DNA of 64,000 nt from JANNYA01 sp031422315 (GTDB lineage Bacteria > Pseudomonadota > Gammaproteobacteria > Xanthomonadales > SZUA-5). How positions within the stretch are numbered: position 1 is the first letter of the stretch; each line of letters opens with the position of its first letter. Both the position numbers and the translations under genes were made by a program. The notes under the pieces are model-generated. The model saw only the letters and a program-made list of their open reading frames with translations, had not been told where the DNA came from and searched no databases. Where the stretch lies: contig JANOQN010000059.1 in NCBI GenBank assembly GCA_031422315.1, positions 54,761 to 118,760 on the forward strand. The letters are read 5' to 3'. Positions 61,121 to 64,000 of the stretch are shown here, piece by piece.

Positions 61121-62110
61121 ATGACTAAAGAAATACAAACATCTTCGGAACAACAACAAGGCTTAGCCAATCGTCGAAACTTCATGACAATGAGTGCGCT
61201 TGGGGCAGCGGCTATGGCGGCGCCTGCCGTTGCTATGGCAGCGCAGAAAGACAATGCTGTGGCGGCGCCGCGCAAAGAACTTTCCGGAAAAACATCATTT
61301 ATCACCGGCGGTGCACGCGGCATTGGCCTTGCAGCGGCGCAAGAACTTGCGGGCGCGGGTTCAAAAATTGTGCTCTTTGACATCGCGTCTAAAACCATTC
61401 CAAATGTGGGGTACGCGATTTCCGATGATGCTGACCTTCAGTCAGCAAAGGCAACCATCGAAGCAATGGGCGTGAAATGTCTTGCGATCAAAGGCGATGT
61501 GCGAAATCGTAAAGCGCTAAATGATGCCATGGCCAGAACCGTTCGTGAGCTTGGCAGCCTTGATATCGTTGTTGCCAATGCCGGCATTACCCAGGCAGGG
61601 AGTATTGACGAGTTTTCCGATGCGGAAATCGCTGCGGTGTACGACATCAATGTCACCGGCGTGATTTTGACCACCCAGGCTGCAGCGCCGCATATGAAAA
61701 AACAAAAGTCGGGCCGCATTATCTATATTTCATCTGGACTGGGCCGGGTCGGCAATGAATTATTTCCGATTTACACATCGACAAAATGGGCGGTGATTGG
61801 GTTTGCCAAATGTGCGGCAGTTAGCTATGGCCGCGACAATATTCTTTGCAATGTCGTGGCGCCCGGGCTAGCACGCACCCAATTGGCCGACAACCCCTAT
61901 ATCCTCAAAAAAATGATGCCAAATGAACCCAATCCGACTTTTGACAAGCTTTCGACGATGTTGAGCGCGGGCAACCCGCTAGGCGTCGGGCATGTCGAGC
62001 CTGTTGATGTCGCCAAGGCTATCCTGTTTTTTGCCGGGTCCGCGACCAGCAAAGTGACAGGCGAAGTGTTCGACATCAGTGGCGGTGCCAACGCTAGGAA
62101 TGTGGCTTGA
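61121..62110 (+). CDS. SDR-family oxidoreductase with twin-arginine signal
   Basis: 329 residues. The N-terminus has N-R-R-N-F-M-T-M-S (residues 19-27) followed by a hydrophobic run and A-M-A-A, matching a Tat signal. The mature SDR has T-G-G-A-R-G-I-G near 61-68, N-A-G near 154, and the catalytic S...Y-T-S-T-K near 219-223. Export of a folded, NAD(P)-loaded SDR is uncommon. An AAAAGGA site lies before the ATG. It begins 76 nt after the preceding SDR and is likely in the same AraC-controlled unit. Confidence 0.88.
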   Translation: MTKEIQTSSEQQQGLANRRNFMTMSALGAAAMAAPAVAMAAQKDNAVAAPRKELSGKTSFITGGARGIGLAAAQELAGAGSKIVLFDIASKTIPNVGYAISDDADLQSAKATIEAMGVKCLAIKGDVRNRKALNDAMARTVRELGSLDIVVANAGITQAGSIDEFSDAEIAAVYDINVTGVILTTQAAAPHMKKQKSGRIIYISSGLGRVGNELFPIYTSTKWAVIGFAKCAAVSYGRDNILCNVVAPGLARTQLADNPYILKKMMPNEPNPTFDKLSTMLSAGNPLGVGHVEPVDVAKAILFFAGSATSKVTGEVFDISGGANARNVA

Positions 62111-62128
62111 TCCACCAATCTTTGAAAA

Positions 62129-62572
62129 TCCGACGGCCAGCACTTTGGATCCCGCATTGTTTGGCTAGCCGATGGCACTTTGCTGCTCTCGATTGGCGAT
62201 GGCGGCAATCTACCCTCGCAGATTGATGGCAAGCTCACGCGTGATCTGCTGCAAGACCTCAGCATGCCCTTTGGCGAAGTGATGCGTTTGTCCGCTGATG
62301 GGTCGATCCCAGCGGATAATCCGCACGTTAAAATCCGGCTCATGCGGCTGTTTTTAGCTATGGACATTGTAACGTTCAGGGCCTAACCGTCGACGTAAGT
62401 GACGGCAGAATCCTCGCCACTGATCACGGTGCACTAAGTGGCGACGAACTCAATACTCTAAAAGCAGGTGGCAATTTTGGCTGGCCGTTGGTTTCGCATT
62501 CGCGTGACTATGCCAGCGGTGATCCCATTGGTAAAGGCAAGTCAGACCCTCGTTTTATCCTAAAAACCGCAG
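62129..62572 (+). pseudogene. PQQ-dependent sugar dehydrogenase-like fragment, frameshifted
   Basis: Two reading frames together make a contiguous piece of a beta-propeller sugar dehydrogenase. Frame one has H-F-G-S-R-I-V-W-L-A-D-G-T-L-L-L-S-I-G-D-G-G near 62141-62206, up to about 62335. Frame two resumes as P-A-H-A-A-V-F-S-Y-G-H-C-N-V-Q-G-L and G-D-E-L-N-T-L, G-N-F-G-W-P-L-V-S. A one-base indel near 62328-62337 explains the switch. Both ends are missing: a stop lies at 62123 and the IS1380-type transposase interrupts the 3' side. Confidence 0.8.
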
Positions 62573-64000
62573 TTACCCCACCGATTCCGAAGCGATTTGG
62601 CGCTGCCGAAATATCGGTGGCGGGATAAATCGAGCGATCACATAGTTGATAAATGACTGCCAGCGGTTTTGCGCTGGCAACTGCTCCGCACATACTTTGA
62701 CATGACTTAGCGCTGCGCGAATATTGCTAACTAGCGCGATCACCTTGTCTTTTGCACCATGCATCGATGTCAAATACAGCGTCGTTTGCCCAGCGTGCTT
62801 GACCGCTTTCCCGACACCCGCCAGCAAGAGCGCTCGACTCGTGATCGCCTCCATCCGCGCACCCGGATTCGCCGCGCGACAGTACCAACTCCACCAGTTG
62901 TAAATTAGCGCCACCGCTCTCGCACTGCTCTGGCAACGCGCCATATCTTGCGTGCTAAATCCGCCCCAGCCCCACTGGTTTTTCAGCTCGTCAAAACTGT
63001 TTTCAATGTCCGCCCGGTCGCGATACAGCTGTGCAATCGTCTGCGGCTCATACGTTGAGTTCGTCACCAAGCTCGCGTACTCCCAAGCACGCGTGTCTTG
63101 TCCTGGAAACACCAATTCAACTTGCGCACCAGCCGATGTTTCTACACTCTGACTCAATGCCAAATCCACTTTGATCGGCCGACGCAATAGCACCACGCGC
63201 CTTGCTTGCTGCCAACCCGATAGCTTGATCGTATCTTCCATCGCACTCCAACCTTGATCTTCGGAGCCCGGTGCCGTCCACGCATCGCTGTTGAAGTGAC
63301 GCGCCAGTAAACGTTGTACGGCTGGGCTTTTGCGCAGTTTGAACAGGTACGATTGCTGACGCGCTTCGAGCGCAAGAATGAAAGGTTCGTTACCAAACCC
63401 ACAGTCACCGCGCACCAGTGCGGGCTGCTGATTCGGGCCCAAGCGATCCAACACTTCGATCAGCCCCGGCCTTGATGTGGCCGAGCTACTTTCATTGCCA
63501 GGCGCCATCACCGCATCCAACACCAATCGTAAGTTCCCTACCAAATACGTGTGCAGCGTATGACTAGGCCGGCCTGGCTTTTGCGGATTGTAGCCCACCA
63601 GCGCACCCTCTTGATGGCCATACAGCGGCTTCACCGTGGTATCGATATCCAAAATCCACGGCACGCTCAATGCGCCTTGTACACTCGCAATCAGCTGCGG
63701 ACACAGCCACGCTTTGCTGTCGGCATCGCTGATGCGCTTGAGCGCCCGCCGCAAAGAATCTTCGCTAATGATCTTGTTCATGCCAAGAATCTGTGCGCTG
63801 ACCAAGTCGCCACGCAAACCCGTCACGTGGGCGTAGCGTTTGTGACCTGCCAGAATCGACAGCATCCAGGTGCCGAGCACGTCAGATTTACTCGGCGCAT
63901 TCGGGCTGCTGTAGCTGAGCGGGCAACTTTCCAGCCAGGATTGATATAGCCCAGTCGCCTGCAAAAACTCGGCGAAAAATGCCAGCTGTGCGTTCGGCGT
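62573..64000 (-). CDS. IS1380-type DDE transposase (5' end off right edge)
   Basis: The reading frame runs from the window edge to the stop at 62573-62575; 475 or so codons are present and the start is outside. The IS4/IS1380-type transposase pattern is visible: first catalytic D in I-L-D-I-D-T-T-V (near the middle), second D near R-G-D-C-G-F-G, and E in Y-R-D-R-A-D-I-E-N-S-F-D-E-L-K (Y-R-x-R-x-x-I-E type). A TTG at 63964 is a weak internal start. The element has landed in a sugar dehydrogenase fragment; its left end probably lies between 62540 and 62572. Confidence 0.87.
   Translation of the reverse strand, partial: TPNAQLAFFAEFLQATGLYQSWLESCPLSYSSPNAPSKSDVLGTWMLSILAGHKRYAHVTGLRGDLVSAQILGMNKIISEDSLRRALKRISDADSKAWLCPQLIASVQGALSVPWILDIDTTVKPLYGHQEGALVGYNPQKPGRPSHTLHTYLVGNLRLVLDAVMAPGNESSSATSRPGLIEVLDRLGPNQQPALVRGDCGFGNEPFILALEARQQSYLFKLRKSPAVQRLLARHFNSDAWTAPGSEDQGWSAMEDTIKLSGWQQARRVVLLRRPIKVDLALSQSVETSAGAQVELVFPGQDTRAWEYASLVTNSTYEPQTIAQLYRDRADIENSFDELKNQWGWGGFSTQDMARCQSSARAVALIYNWWSWYCRAANPGARMEAITSRALLLAGVGKAVKHAGQTTLYLTSMHGAKDKVIALVSNIRAALSHVKVCAEQLPAQNRWQSFINYVIARFIPPPIFRQRQIASESVG

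Noticed and set aside
1..64000. tRNA or rRNA genes
   Set aside because: I looked through the intergenic regions for the T-loop pattern and conserved rRNA blocks and found none; a covariance-model scan would be decisive.

Overview
The window looks like chromosomal DNA from a free-living Gram-negative bacterium of the Pseudomonadota. The lipid A and outer-membrane genes (LpxA, FabZ, a TonB receptor, an MCE/Mla-type transporter), an E. coli-type SpeD, the YceD-RpmF pair, PhhA, AcnD and an IPTL-CTERM-like secreted protein fit a betaproteobacterium (Burkholderiales-like) best. That placement is inference from gene content; there is no rRNA or other marker here. Coding density is high. I saw no tRNA, rRNA or CRISPR array.

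Layout. 1-10.6 kb: the N-terminal third of a cyclic beta-1,2-glucan synthase (NdvB) runs off the left edge. It is followed by a CBS protein, a glycine-zipper stress protein, a CPA1 antiporter, an AI-2E permease and phosphoglucomutase, which together look like an envelope and osmotic-stress neighbourhood; then come a proline-rich protein and a DUF4189/PDZ secreted protein. 10.7-19 kb: housekeeping genes (speD, maf, fabH, rpmF, yceD, a MOSC protein, lpxA, fabZ) with an imelysin-family gene carrying a Fur-box-like site. 19.2-26.9 kb: a FecA-like TonB receptor with a matching Fur-box-like palindrome, then secreted proteins: an S8 peptidase with an NGFE tail, an IPTL-CTERM-like protein and a large exported protein, plus a 66-bp duplicated scrap of the peptidase gene. 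26.9-33 kb: ArsR regulator, TSUP permease, a beta-hydroxyacid dehydrogenase, a CcsA/YpjD-like protein, a lipoprotein, thymidine kinase and a peptidoglycan amidase.

33-38.8 kb is a tightly packed minus-strand operon: aldehyde dehydrogenase, alternative oxidase, STAS-MlaE permease, ATPase, MCE protein, PqiC-like lipoprotein, with overlapping or nearly abutting genes. Joining an alternative oxidase to a lipid transporter is the most unusual arrangement in the window. 38.8-49 kb: inverted 29-bp repeats, AdhP, a second NGFE-tailed secreted protein, a CsbD pair, a GST, a YjdF-like protein, a TIGR01777 protein, a hybrid histidine kinase and PhhA. 49-54.7 kb: palindromic repeats, a decayed IS110 transposase, an unknown protein, a redoxin-DsbD pair and a VapBC-like toxin-antitoxin pair.

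54.7-64 kb: an AcnD without its usual prp partners; an ArsR regulator and an SDR that share an operator-like motif; an AraC regulator divergent from two more SDRs (one with a Tat signal); a frameshifted, truncated PQQ-type sugar dehydrogenase; and an IS1380-type transposase running off the right edge. The last 7 kb reads as an accessory, recombining region.
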